From positions 62,001 to 126,000 of the forward strand of contig OENT01000316.1 in NCBI GenBank assembly GCA_900239685.1: a DNA stretch of 64,000 bases. Reading direction: 5' to 3'. A model generated the notes under the pieces. It worked only from the letters and a program-made list of their open reading frames with translations, did no database searches and was not told the origin of the DNA. The position numbers were made by a program, and so were the translations under genes. The DNA is from Rotaria macrura (Eukaryota; Rotifera; Eurotatoria; Philodinida; Philodinidae). This document shows, one piece after another, positions 49,408 to 62,100 of this stretch (the stretch's first letter is position 1; every line of letters starts with the position of its first letter).

Positions 49408-52376
49408 TCATTCAATGATTTCTTCTTCATCACTAAAATACGACGATTGACAATAACGTTTTCGTTTTGATTTTGTAGTATCATTTGTTGTATTGTTGAA
49501 ATGATTATCCTATGAAAATTAGAAAAGAACAAATATGATTCATTAAATTTTCATTCATGTACGATTATCTTAATGAAATTTATATTCGAAACTAATTTGA
49601 TTATCATCGATCAAGAATTACTAATCGATCAACGATTAAAGAATGTTAAAATAAACAAATAGTAGCATGGTAGAATTCAGCATAATTAAATGTACATTCT
49701 ATGATATTAATAGGACCATCAATGCAGGCTCGTATGTCGATATCTTTCTAACATATGTTCTCAGAAAAACAATGCAGCAATCTAAATCAAGGTCAATACT
49801 GATTATAAATTAATATCTAGTTTCTTAACTATTGCATGTCTGCGACGAAAAAAAGATGGATTTCTCAATTTCAGTATTATGTTTCTTAATATATATATAT
49901 TGTATACATGTCAATGAAATGAATCCTTTCTGCAAAATATGTTTGTTACATTTAACAGAAACATTTTACAACATTACAAGATATTATGCGAACGTATGTT
50001 TCTTACTAAACATAACCGGGGACACGTGTTACATTTCATGATCATAGATTTATATTAAAGAATATAAAATGTTTTTGATTTTATTCTATACACACGAAAA
50101 TAGAGTTAAGAGATTGACTCATTCAGATTTTCATTCAGTATACGCTTGTGTCATAGAATTATCTATACGAATACAAATGACACATAATCAACGCAGATTT
50201 TCAAGGAAGAAAAAAATGAAGTTTCAATCTATTATTCATATGTTTTGAATTACGGCACAGCTTATGGACCGAACACTGGTCCAGTCTTCAGTATTGGAAT
50301 TGTTTGAAATAGTATGTAGTTTTTATCATTCATTTCGTGTGATTTCAAAATCGTTGATTGTAACTATACAAATCCTATGTCAATTTCATTACTACAAATT
50401 GCAAGATCAATCGGAAGTATGTATAGACATATCAATGCTACTTCAAACAATTTCAATACTTAAGATGGATCCGTTGGGACTAAAAGCTCTATTGTAATTC
50501 AAAACATACACACACATATAATAGATTGAAATTTTGTTTCAGCTTCCTTGAGAATCGTTGATTGTAACTATACAAGTCGTATGTCAATGTTATTACTGAT
50601 AAAATAGTAATTTATGTTGGTTGACCGAACTCATGACAAAAAGAAACATCAATGACTAAAGATAGAAATTACTCGTTCGAAATCAAATTTGATTAAGCGA
50701 TTAGTGAGAGTGAAGCATTAATGCTAACGAAGTATGAAAGTAAAAACAGTTGAAAACAATCGCAGTCTATGATCTAACGACAAACATATATGATTGAGAA
50801 GTTTTAATCGAATTACAATTGAAAACAAAGAATTTTCGAAATCGATTTCTTTCTGGAAATATTCTGGTTCGAACGGTCAGAAGAAAAATAACAACGTATG
50901 ACACGAAGAAACAATCAATCGATTCTATTAGAACATTGATGTCTTATGCTATCAGCTAGATCTGTTCTTATGCATAATATGAGGTTCTACCACATGATTT
51001 CTTTTCTCATCAGAAGCTTATCTCAATATTATAAAATAATCTTTATTCTACCTGATAAGTAATCATGTAGACATGTTTATCATCATATTCATTTGAATCT
51101 CTACAATAAATGATTTTAGTATATTTACTTACAAAAGAAAATTATTTTTCTATCAGACTTACGCGTCATGTGATTCATCAACTTTTGTTTTGAATTTGTG
51201 TTTTTTTCGTTTTTTTACAGGTGCCATCCGATTACCTAATGTATTTTTTGGACATATATAACTTAAATGCCCTGTTTCCTAAGTAAGGAAAATAAATTTT
51301 AAATATAAATCGTAAACATTTCTTTCCTTCTTACTCCACATTCAAAACATTTAGTTTTATCTGGATATTCACGTTTTCGAATGAATTCTTTCGTACGACC
51401 ATTATCAATAGCTAGACTACATTTAACAGTTCGTCCATTCAACTACAGTTAATATATTTCTTATGTTTAGTTTTCTTTTTTCATCAAGCTTCATCATACA
51501 TACTTCTTTATCATTGAAAGCTTCAACAGCTCGATGAGCATCATCTTTAGAAAGAAATTGAATAAAAGCAACACCTTTACTTTGACGTGTTTCACGATCT
51601 TTAATGATTGTTACTCTAAAAAGAAATTTCGAAATCAATTTGCATTTGAATGTATGGTGGAATTTTAGTTATAAATCTGTTCATACAATAGCGTATTTAG
51701 CAAAAATCGAATAGTATAAAAATGAATCGAACAGATGTTAGAATATTCGACATATGAACTAAGAATTTATCAATTTAAACTAAATATATGAGAGATCGTT
51801 CCTTCGGAATAAGATACTATAGAGTGGACACACAGCATAAAAACTCTGCTCGACTAAAACTCACAGTCAATGGATTCATTTTTCCGAAATTTTGCATTAC
51901 ACAATTAACATAGAGAGTGATCCAACATTATTCATTATATGTACAAATATAAGAATCATAATTTTTCATTGAGATCGATAACCAACGAGAATGAATTACA
52001 CCTAGATTTAGAAAATAAGGAAATTTCAAGACCTAACTATGTAACAAGTCTTCATGAGGTTTGTTCGATTTCTAAAGATAATTTATATTGTAACAAAACA
52101 CTTAACTACAGTTTCATTCATTTGTATTGTAATATATTTAGATTATTTTATAAAAGAGAGTACAATGTGATGGTAGAGAAAATTTTGAAGCACTATCTCA
52201 GAGTGTCAAACATTGCCTTCGATAGATTCAATTGTAAACATCATCTAGATAAAATCTTACTTGACAACTTTTCCATATTCATCAAATAATTTATGAAGAT
52301 CGTTGTTCGTTAAATTGAACGAAAAATTTGATAGATAAACAGTTGATTGACTCGGTGCAAGTTTAACTAAATCCAT
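49408..52376 (-). CDS. ZCRB1: ZCRB1, U11/U12 snRNP 31K RNA-binding protein
   Basis: Six exons: 52261-52376, 51504-51615, 51335-51442, 51163-51278, 51052-51100, 49408-49509. They join in phase to about 200 aa (human 217). The RRM (about 9-80) starts [20 protein letters not shown] with RNP2 VYLSNF, and has RNP1 KGVAFIQF and [21 protein letters not shown] zinc knuckle follows, [14 protein letters not shown] (C-x2-C-x4-H-x4-C), then PKNTLGNR, a Lys/Arg-rich stretch and the conserved C-terminus SSYFSDEEE. This layout is specific to ZCRB1, a subunit of the minor (U12-type) spliceosome's U11/U12 di-snRNP. The last intron (49510-51051) is 1.5 kb and intron 1 is 0.65 kb. The gene is nuclear and presumably expressed constitutively. 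Confidence 0.95.
49510..51051. other. 1.5-kb last intron of ZCRB1
   Basis: Two similar short segments occur at about 50340-50400 and 50550-50600 (ATCGTTGATTGTAACTATACAA, then TATGTCAAT.T.ATTACT), a small local direct duplication. No exon was recognised. The human protein has an acidic helical segment at this point (DSLSQAIAFQQAKIEEEQ) for which I found no exon. Confidence 0.5.
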
Positions 52377-54296
52377 ATTTGTTCAAATTCATCTGAAAAT
52401 AAAGATTTAATTCCACACTACATAAGTCGTCAGTAGAATTGACCAATAAACACGACGATGAGTCATCTAAATCACTTTGAGTCTGAGTGATGGAGTAGGA
52501 ATTCAGTCATGGTCACTTTTTTTTGTCGATCTCTTGATATAGGCAGTACATTCAACAGTGTTGAAATTATTTTGAGTGCGAGAGATATTTTCAGCTTCAT
52601 AGAATCTGATAAAAACGTTAAAAAAGACGTTCAACTCAATCGAAGGTAACATCGTGAATATAAAGTAATTCAGCAATTCGTTCTGAAAAAATAGACTCTC
52701 ATGAAAACTACGAAATTTTTAATATTTACTTGAAATTTTAATTGATGAACTCTTTCTACTCTATATTACTTATAAGCATTGAGTACTGAATGATTTTCAC
52801 ATTTGGCAAAGTCATGTTATAGCTATCTTTCGTGCGTTTTAATGAATATTGAATCACTGTTTATCTTTATATTTGATTTTTAGTTCAATACAACTATTAG
52901 TAATTGTAGAGTACACTAAATTATGATTTCAACACACATATAGACTTGTTTAAATCCAAACATATAAAAAAATGTCGCATAAAAAAGTTCAAATAAAGTC
53001 ATGAAAAATAGACCCTGAAATGAATTTATTTATAGATATTATCTAATTGAATTTTTAAAAGTAGCCACCTTTTTTAGCATTAGTTTTCAACGATCAATTT
53101 GAATCGATGATGAATCAGTTGTTAAGAACCTTATGGAATAATGAATCGAAGAAAATTAATGTTGATCAATAACTCGATTACGAAGAGTTTGTTATAATAT
53201 TTAATAGGAAAATATTTCTCCCGCTATCCCATCATATAGTTCAATTATGTATGTGAATATTCTTGTTCAACATGCTTTTGAAAATTTCTATCATCATTGT
53301 TCTGAACTAGAACTGTCGATATGAATCCGAGAGATTTATTAAGTCTCCGAATATTATTCTTATGAATATTTTATTTTTGTATAAATCTATTAGTTTTTTC
53401 GATATCTTTTAAAAAGTAATATGTTGTCGCTAATACAAATGTCGATGACTATAAAAATCTCTGTTCAATCCTCATGCACTCACACTTTACTGTAATTTCC
53501 CTTATTCTACTACAGATGCCATATTTTTGACGAGCACTCAAGTATGGCGAACTATAAATAAACTTCATCAGTGATCAATTTATTCAATGTGAAAGCAGAC
53601 ACAATATCCATATTGATTTCTAGAAACTATGAAAGTATGTGAGTGAAACGTAGAAAAGATGTGGAACCAGTTATATATTTGAAACTCAAAGAATGAAAAC
53701 ATATAATAAATGCACGACAAATTAATAGATGAAAACAACAACGATACGTGTTGTTGTTGTTGTTGTTGTCTGCTACCGGTTCTACGAGACACAACGAAAT
53801 ACCTTGCTGCATCATGTTCTACGCCGTGGGTTCAATAGTTATAGCAAGCCACCCGGATACCAATTATTTTTCAACAGCACCGTCTATGTTGATGAAAAAT
53901 GGATCAGATTTGATACTTACCTTCCATACTTCATGCTCATGATTTTTGAATCGTCAAACATCAATTGCATTTATTGATAATACGTGAGTTCAATGTAAAG
54001 TACGGCACTCACACTTCAAGCCGATGCTTTTTGTTGGATCTCACTCGTCGCACAACGTTCCTCTCTTCTCAACTTATTTTGAAGATTCTGTGTGCTCGAT
54101 TTTTATAATATTTGAGACGATTCAAAGAAGACTTTTTTTTTCAATTTCAATCATCTGATCATGTATAATCTTTTGCGTTCTCGTAATAGAAATCGTATTG
54201 CTTCCCGATTATTTTAGATTGATAATTTCATCTGATAACGTCGTACAACTGATTAATGTTAAAAATGATAAAGGTCTTGCAAAAAGAATCAGAAGA
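52377..54296. other. Intergenic, upstream of ZCRB1
   Basis: Mostly very AT-rich and without genes. A GC-richer patch at about 53755-53940, beginning with a (GTT)n run at 53749-53769, opens frames on both strands. The plus-strand frame ending FHTSCS looks briefly protein-like but has no splice context and I do not call a gene. Confidence 0.5.
53749..53769. repeat. (GTT)n microsatellite
   Basis: Seven GTT trinucleotides in a row at the edge of a GC-richer patch. Confidence 0.9.
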
Positions 54297-55988
54297 TCAA
54301 GAAGAAGAACGATGCAAATCTGATTGTGCTACAAAATCTGGTGCTCTTGTGAGACCACCCCCAGCCGCTCCGTACTGTATATGAATTCCAGGAAACGGTT
54401 CAATCCAGGAAGTCTGTCCATTTTGACAGACTTGCCGATTGCAACCATGAACAAGAAGCACTTGAATGCGGCATGATTCACCCAATGTTTTTTGTACGGC
54501 AGTTACTAGACCAACAGCAATCGTTCCATCGTAATTGGCAGCATTTTCATCGGAAACACTCGGCGTAATACATGCACCGGCAGTGAATCGCATTAAATAC
54601 AAATTGTAAGACTTTCCTTCAGAATCTTTTACTGGAACAGGATTTTCAGTTAATTTTATTGCATCGTTTGTGTCACCACAAACCAAAACAGATGGTAGTC
54701 GGTATTTCGAAGGGACATAAACATGTGCCAATACAGATACTCCTCGAGCAGTGATAAGATCAAACAAAGGCTTATTATTCTTGCTGATAATCGACTGGTT
54801 ACCCAATGACAAAATCAATCGATAAAATGGAAGATAATGCTTTTGACCGTCATGCGTGGTATATTCAGCGATGCCTCCTGACTGCTCATCGTCAACATAG
54901 ATCGTAGTGAGTGTGCCATCAATAACTTTACCTCCTGTATTGTGAATAGTATCTTTGAGTATCTTCATAAAGTTCGAAGATAGGACTCTATCATGCTGTT
55001 TTTCTCCATAGATAAGACCATTGGGGAGAAATCCATAACGTTCAAACATTTCTGCTTTAGATAAAATCTTGAAAGTTCTTCCTTCGTTGTCTAAAGCTAC
55101 TTTCAACTTGTGTAGTTCTGCAATTTCTTCACTAGTTCTGGCAATCCAAATTGATCCTTTTTCACGAAACAGAAGTTTTTCATCTAATTCATGATTTAAA
55201 CGCTCGAAAAACGTCTCGTTTGCCTTACATTGTGCAGCGACTTTTTTCAACATTTCCGTTCGATTTTCAAACATAGTGATCCATTGAAACCCTAATGCTA
55301 CTTTTAATCCAGTAAGCCAATGTTCAGGATGTTGTATCCAACTGATCCAGTCCAATGTTCTCCATGGGAAGTGACCGGTTTCCTGAATCGATGCATAACT
55401 GACGTAACCAAATGTCGCACGAACGAGTTGTTCGATAAAGAATTTCGTAGGTCGATGACTAGTGGGTGCTTCGGATTCTGCATCTTCTTCCAGATGCCAA
55501 GCGGAACCAAATGCGATCGGAATTCGTCGTTCATCATTAATGTAGATCAAGTCTGGTTCATGTTTGACGAATGAAACACCAGTGACCAAAACTGGTGGAC
55601 CCCCAACAATCAATGTTTGCTGACTACGAATAGATGATTGAAACTGTAGAGGGCATTCATTAAAAGGTCGAATTTTTACTGGGGTCTTCAAAGCATATTT
55701 TGTTTTCAGTGCATCCCGATCCGTATGAAATAGATGGGAGAATTTTGAAAAATGCTGCTGAAACTTGTCTAATTCATGAAGGTCAGTGGTAACAAATGGT
55801 TCATGCATTCCGGAGAGCACATGCTTTTTTCGCTGCTGATTTGAATGATTCGAAAACGCATCATGCACTTGAATGTTGTCGTTGTATCGCCAGGCTGCAT
55901 TGAAGATTGTCACAGTGGTGGCTCCAAATAGTCCGAAATAGCCTAGAGATCGACGCCATGATTGTCGAATACGATGAAACCTTGACAT
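54297..55988 (-). CDS. Single-exon protein, tentative DAO/DadA-like oxidoreductase
   Basis: One uninterrupted frame of 563 aa, while every other gene here is split by introns. Codons and base composition are visibly GC-richer than the neighbours. A hydrophobic segment (about 15-33, GYFGLFGATTVTIFNAAW) after a basic N-terminus suggests a signal anchor or targeting peptide. The central part (KGSIWIARTSEEIAELHKLK, LSKAEMFERYG, HDRVLSSNFMKILKDT, GGKVIDGT) has the rhythm of DAO/D-amino-acid dehydrogenase proteins. The C-terminus has PFPGIHIQYGAAGGGLTRAPD, like the closing nucleotide-site segment of that family. I do not see an N-terminal GxGxxG dinucleotide-binding motif, so the assignment is weak and FAD binding unproven. 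Intron absence suggests horizontal transfer or retroposition. Confidence 0.75.
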   Translation of the reverse strand: MSRFHRIRQSWRRSLGYFGLFGATTVTIFNAAWRYNDNIQVHDAFSNHSNQQRKKHVLSGMHEPFVTTDLHELDKFQQHFSKFSHLFHTDRDALKTKYALKTPVKIRPFNECPLQFQSSIRSQQTLIVGGPPVLVTGVSFVKHEPDLIYINDERRIPIAFGSAWHLEEDAESEAPTSHRPTKFFIEQLVRATFGYVSYASIQETGHFPWRTLDWISWIQHPEHWLTGLKVALGFQWITMFENRTEMLKKVAAQCKANETFFERLNHELDEKLLFREKGSIWIARTSEEIAELHKLKVALDNEGRTFKILSKAEMFERYGFLPNGLIYGEKQHDRVLSSNFMKILKDTIHNTGGKVIDGTLTTIYVDDEQSGGIAEYTTHDGQKHYLPFYRLILSLGNQSIISKNNKPLFDLITARGVSVLAHVYVPSKYRLPSVLVCGDTNDAIKLTENPVPVKDSEGKSYNLYLMRFTAGACITPSVSDENAANYDGTIAVGLVTAVQKTLGESCRIQVLLVHGCNRQVCQNGQTSWIEPFPGIHIQYGAAGGGLTRAPDFVAQSDLHRSSS

Positions 55989-58900
55989 AATCTTGTTTTA
56001 TGCAGACTATTTGAAACGAAGAAATAGTTGACAGAAAAAAACAGTTTATTAGGTTTTGAGATTGAATGCAGTCTTATATAGAAAATTTTTGTTGGTAACA
56101 GAAACTGCGTAACTAATTTAATCTAGGTCAAGCTCAATATTTATTTTCCGACGATCATTAGAGTTAAAATGTTTACTACTTTGTTAACTTTTTTAAGTAA
56201 ACGTTTAAATATAATCTAAAATGACTTTATAAAGACGAACTAGAAAATAGTATTTACGGTATGTAAAACAGTCCTGTCCGATGCTATTATGAAATAAAGT
56301 TGGAACAGATACCGTTCAAATCCAATTTATCTCATTTTTCCTTATAAATATGAGGAAAAATTATGATATGGCTTTAAAACATTGTCGACCCACGTTGGCT
56401 CACGTATCCATGTATTCGGTTCATAACATCAAAAGATCTTTATAGCTTTATTGGTTGTAACGAAAGTCGTCGAATATAGACATTTTTAGTGTACCCTCAA
56501 ACCTGTTGAACAAAATCCCATGGCCTTCTATTAGGGAAATTTACATCGCTTCTTTGAGATGTCCTTCTAATGCCGACTAGATTTTTGTTAGAGACGCCTT
56601 AGAAAACAAAGCATTCTTGACTATTGTTTCTGGCATTCAAACTGACATTTTCAACAAGCAAGTATCATGCAAGTAGCACTTTTACTCGAACAAATGAATT
56701 CTAACAATAAAACCTTAAATTTTTAATTAAAAATCAAAGTTTTACATGCTAAAATGTCAAAAACTTCCTAGATTCCTGACAAAAAATGTCGAGAAACCTA
56801 TGAGATTTAATTACACATGGCGAAGTTTTTCTGATGGCTCGTCTCCTTATATAGGATGGAGCTCTATTCTGCGAGATCGATTTACTAAATAGACAAAATA
56901 TAGTTATTTTCAACTTATGTTATAGTAAATAAATCATAGATAAATTTCTATCGTATCAAATTTCATTTCTACGCTTATAATCGAAAACTGGTCAGTTAAA
57001 ACGTTCGTGTCATGTTCAAAACGAGAAATATTAATATCAAGAGTTCAATCAATTAAAAACATGTTTGAATTTACTGCATTAACTATTTATATGATCATTA
57101 GCAACTGCATGCATATTTTTCTTTCGAAACAGCTGTTATTTAACACTAAGTGGCATGCCTTTGAAATGTAAGAAAATATCTATTCGGTGGCTATTTTCTT
57201 ACGTTTTATAATACTAAAACGAAGAAAAAGCTTCTATGATTAAGTTGAAGACACGGCTTTTCCAGACGAGTTGAATGTGTTGACTATTCTTCTCTATTAT
57301 CAAGTCATAAGTTCATGAAAACGCAAGAAAAATCTCGTCCAAAGAGTTCTTGTTAGGAAAACAAAAATTTAGGATGGGATTTGTGAAAACCGTTTTTAAT
57401 ATTTGAGCTTCTCCAAGCCTCATGGCTCCGCTATGTATAGTTGCTAGAATTGTGACTTTTCGTGTGCATTAAAATGGCCTTTAAACGTAGAAATTTTGAT
57501 ACAATTTGCTCTCAGTTTGCAAAAAACATCTTATTTATACAAAAGTCATCACAATTCTTAACTCAAAACAAAACCAAAGATGAGGTAATGATAACTACAC
57601 GTGGTTTACCTTTACATTTAGCTTATGGTATATTGAAAGCAAGTAGAAAAAGTACCATTACTTGATAATTTGTAAATTTCCTTTTCTTTTTCTTCCTATG
57701 GCCATCCTGTAGGGAGAATCGTGCTTGATATTGATATAACACCAACATAATGTGAATATGTTCATCGGGGACATGCTTAAAAGTGGTTGTGGCCGTGAAC
57801 GAACGTTTTTTTTTCTTCATTCCTAACGATTTTAATGTATGCTATTATGCGACGGAGACTCAGATGGTGTTGAGATCAGATATGTGTACACTGAAGTATA
57901 TCAATTGAGCTGAATCCGTACAAAGCTTAAAAAGGCAAATACAGACAACATTGTTCAAAAGATGATTTCATCAAAGTTAATTCGTTCGATTGATTAAGAG
58001 CATGTTTGAAAACATATGAGTAAATGATAAACACAAGCAGGAAACAAACATGCTTTAGCAATAAATGTATAAAACACTTTTTAACTAAAAGAAGATTGAT
58101 TAGAATTGGGACGAAAATTCTAATAATTATTTTTTTAAGTCACAAGGCTCTTCATGTATCAAGCTACTATTTTTTTTTCACTTTACTTTCATATAAAATA
58201 TCCCCAATATTTAATTGGGCATAAGAGAGTATTAATAATAACAGTGATCCTTAATGTTGAAGACAACTTATTACAAATGAGTTCTATACTGGAGAAGAAA
58301 GAAGATGGAATATGCACATCAAATTAGTCTCTTTTATAAATGTGATTGTACTATAATGGATGAAGCCATTCTTCATCGTAAATGTGAAGTAAGAAAATTA
58401 ATCAGATATCTAGTGTTGGTTTTTCGCCAGTTCGAAAGTATCACGATAGCAAGTATTTGAATAATTCTATCATTGTACGAAACTACTTCAGAAATAGAAA
58501 GTATATGTATACCCGCGCACTCTTGTTGCAATTCGCAAGGGTTCGATGGTGCATGTGATTTAGCATAAGAAAAATAATTATCTATTATATTTTTCTAGGT
58601 TTTCTTCTTGTATCACTTAGTTTTTGAAGATATCCGTATTTGCTAGTAACAACTAAAAACATTGAACTCGATGGAGAACGTAAAGATCTACAGCAAGATT
58701 CATTTAAAACCTATCAAGAATAGTTCACGTGGAGACAGTAAGTCGCCAATAAATCATCGAAAAATAAATTAGTAATGCAAATGCATTCATTTTATCTTGT
58801 TGTACAAGCGATTTTCAGTGAAAATTCTCATTTTCACATGACATCTATATTGTATATTTTATATTCAGCTTAGTGCTGTTCCGTGAATGCACCAATAGAT

Positions 58901-59186
58901 TCCCCCTCCCCCTACTACTCTCTGACTTTCTTGGTTCACGCTCACACTCGCGTACTCACTGATAGAGCTAAAATGTTTTCGATCAAGTATTTGAATTATG
59001 ATGAAATGAAGAAGCAAATAATTTTTTCTAACTTTATTTTTTATGGTTAAACTCTTTTTCTCATGTAAGATAATAATTAGCCAACTCGTCAATATTATTG
59101 ACCAATAAGTAAATTGATGAGTCATCAAGTAACATTTTTGAAACGATTTTGTTTTCTAGGCATAATTTATCTACTCTCAATTGACA
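55989..59186. other. 3.2-kb intergenic region
   Basis: Lies between two gene starts that point outward (oxidoreductase-like ORF on minus, SLC33A1 on plus), so it holds both promoters. A small inverted repeat is visible at about 57165-57216 (AATGTAAGAAAATA against TATTTTCTTACGTTT). ORFs at 57462-57665 and 58024-58224 show nothing recognisable. Confidence 0.5.
57165..57216. repeat. Short inverted repeat
   Basis: Arms AATGTAAGAAAATA and TATTTTCTTACGTTT flank a 13-base loop. It may be a small hairpin element or chance palindrome. Confidence 0.4.
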
Positions 59187-62100
59187 ATGGAAGTTCATCA
59201 GAGATTTGAAAATCAACAAAGAAACAACGAATCATCTTCTGAAGAAAAACATTCTAATGATTCTGCATCGACGGATGCTTCTGACAATGAAACCTTAGAG
59301 AAAGCATCATCATCTGTCTTAAAACACACCGATTGGAAAAAAGACCGATGGAATATAAGTCTTCTTTTATTTCTTTATTTACTACAAGGCATACCACTTG
59401 GTATGGCAGCATCAATTCCGCTTATAATTCAAACTTATGGTGCTAGTTGGTCACAACAAGCTCTATTTTCATTTGCATTTTGGCCATTCAGTCTTAAACT
59501 TCTATGGGCACCTATTGTTGATGCACTATATTTTAAAAGATTCGGTCGAAGAAAAACATGGCTCATACCGATTCAGTACACTATCGGATTTGTCATGATA
59601 CTGCTTTCATTTTATATTAATAGTATATTAGATGATCCAGCGCCGACTGCAAATGGCCATCATCCACGTAAGATATTTACTTGAAAGTACTGTTTATTAG
59701 TATTCTGTATTTCAGGTATTTATGTTTTAACATCTATATTTTTTGGCTTATCCTTTTTGGCTGCAACACAAGACATTTGCGTAGATGGTTGGGCGCTTTC
59801 CATGCTTTCGAAGTACATGACAAATAGAACTTTCTTCAGCGAATCAATTTATTTATATTTCTAGAGAAAATGTTGGATGGGCAAGTACATGTAATTCAGT
59901 TGGTCAAACGGCGGGATACTTTTTGGGAAATGTCATTTTTCTTTCACTCGAATCAAAAGATTTTGCCAATCGTTATATAAGACAGCCACTAAATTTAGAA
60001 TTACAGCCAACTGGATTTATCACTTTACCTGGTAAATTTTTATTAACGTTGCAATTTATTTGAATACATTCATAAGACTTGCCCTAGAAAATACGAAAAG
60101 CAGCAGTAGGTGTTTAGCAAAACGTCGACCAGGTAGACGAGCTGGGCAGACTTTTAATATTCCTAATCACACATGAAATCTGAAGAAATTTTTGGTGTAA
60201 GTGAGATGTGATTAATTAAGATGATAGCTTGTAGTATAAATCATCGCCCTGTCTATTTCTACTGGTTGCATTTATTCCGATTTTCCGAAACTCACATATA
60301 TTTACAAAGAAAATACTCGGGAATGCAAAAATGTGAACGGAGAATGTTTTTGCAACTGCAGATCTCATCAATAATTATGAAAACTGTTCCATAGTTTCAA
60401 AGACTATTCAGAGAAGTTTTCTTTATATTTGAACGACTACCATACATTGATGAATATGTTAAACAACGTCCGTGTTACATTTTGATATGATATAAATAAG
60501 AAGCAATGTTGTGCTTTCTTCATAACTATCTAACGAGAAACTTAGAGTGTAATCGTATTATTGTCTAAGTATTAAAAGTCATTCATTTTAGTCTTTTAAT
60601 AGATTGCTAGGATCTTCTGTAGCGATAGGGGCAGTATTCGCTAAAAGTTGATTCTCGTCGAAAAAAAAGTATGATTTTGTAGACATCATACGTCTAATAT
60701 TAGTATGCCCAATTTAAACAAAAAATTGAATTTCAAATCACACACTTTGATGCAGCATTGTTTACATAGGGAATTTCGAGTGCCAGTCATTTGCTCGAGT
60801 TATTGAATGTTTGAATCTTGTAGTCATGCTACCAATGAAAATTCCTATAACAAAGTAGTTATCTTGTGTGTGAAAATCTAGCAGTTCTAATGAATGAACT
60901 TCTTATTTCAATTCTTGATCAATTATACTCGATTCAGAAATCTCTTTCTTTTTGTGAAGGTTTTCTTGTATTCTGGGGTATCATTTTCGGCATATCAACA
61001 ACATTAGTCGCCATATTTAAACATGAAATCGACGAGACTAACGATTCGAATGAACCTCATTTTGGTCTTATTGAAACTTATCGAGTCCTTCTAAAAGTAC
61101 TTCGTTTACCATCTATTCGAAGTATGGCTTTAATTCTATTAACAATCAAAGTAGTCATTTCTAAATATTGTTAATCATTTATTTTCAAATTCTTTTAATT
61201 CTTTCTTAGATCGGATTTTGCGCCGTAGATTCGATGACTGGTATTGAATTGCTTGAACGTGGTGTTACAAAAGATTCCTTAGCTCTACTAGCTATACCAT
61301 TAACGCCGTTAGAAATTTTACTACCATTCTTTATTGCAAAATACACGACTGGTCAAAAACCATTGAATGTGTTTGCTAAGTCACACCCATTTAGGTACTA
61401 TTTCTATCTTAAATTCGTTCATTGTAATTTCTTTTCTGTTCTAAATAGATTACTTCTTGGTGTTCTAATGGCATTATTTGTTTATTTTACGCCATCATTC
61501 CAAAATTATAATAAAACATTTCCTTGGTACTATTATGCATTGGCTATTATCATATTTAGTATACAACAAGTGTTTGTATACAGTATGTTTGTGTCACAAA
61601 TGGCTTTTTTTGCACAAGTTAGTGATCCAAAAATAGGTGGAACATATATGACACTACTCAATACACTTACGAATCTAGGTAAACAATAGTTTCTCATGTT
61701 ATCGAAAAAGTATTCGAAGGAAACTGATGAAGATTTTAAATTCATTTCGATGCTGGATTATATAGTTAGCTCCGGTCATTTTTTCTGTCATAATTAAATA
61801 TGTTCTTTATTTCGTGACTCAGTGCGGGGTAAAAACCATATGGCACATCCTTCGAATCTTGAACTTGAGCATGTAAAGCAGATCAAACTCATGAAATTCA
61901 AGTTTACTTATACTGTATTATTAAAATATATATATAGACCTTGATGCTCATCAATCAGCCGAGCACATAACATAGTAGAGTCAATTCCACAACAACCGTT
62001 GACTTCAAACTTCAATCGTGTGATTCTGACCAGTGCTTCATTTCTCATCGGCGCGGAAGTTTGTCCTGATGACTGACAAACGAATTTTTATTCTACATAA

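Noticed and set aside
58500..58560. Cys-containing minus-strand stretch resembling an EGF-like fragment
   Set aside because: Only about 18 codons with two cysteines, no flanking exons or splice sites; chance resemblance.
59181..59186. TTG-initiated extension of SLC33A1
   Set aside because: Non-ATG initiation is unlikely with an ATG two codons later at 59187, and the family N-terminus is not conserved here.
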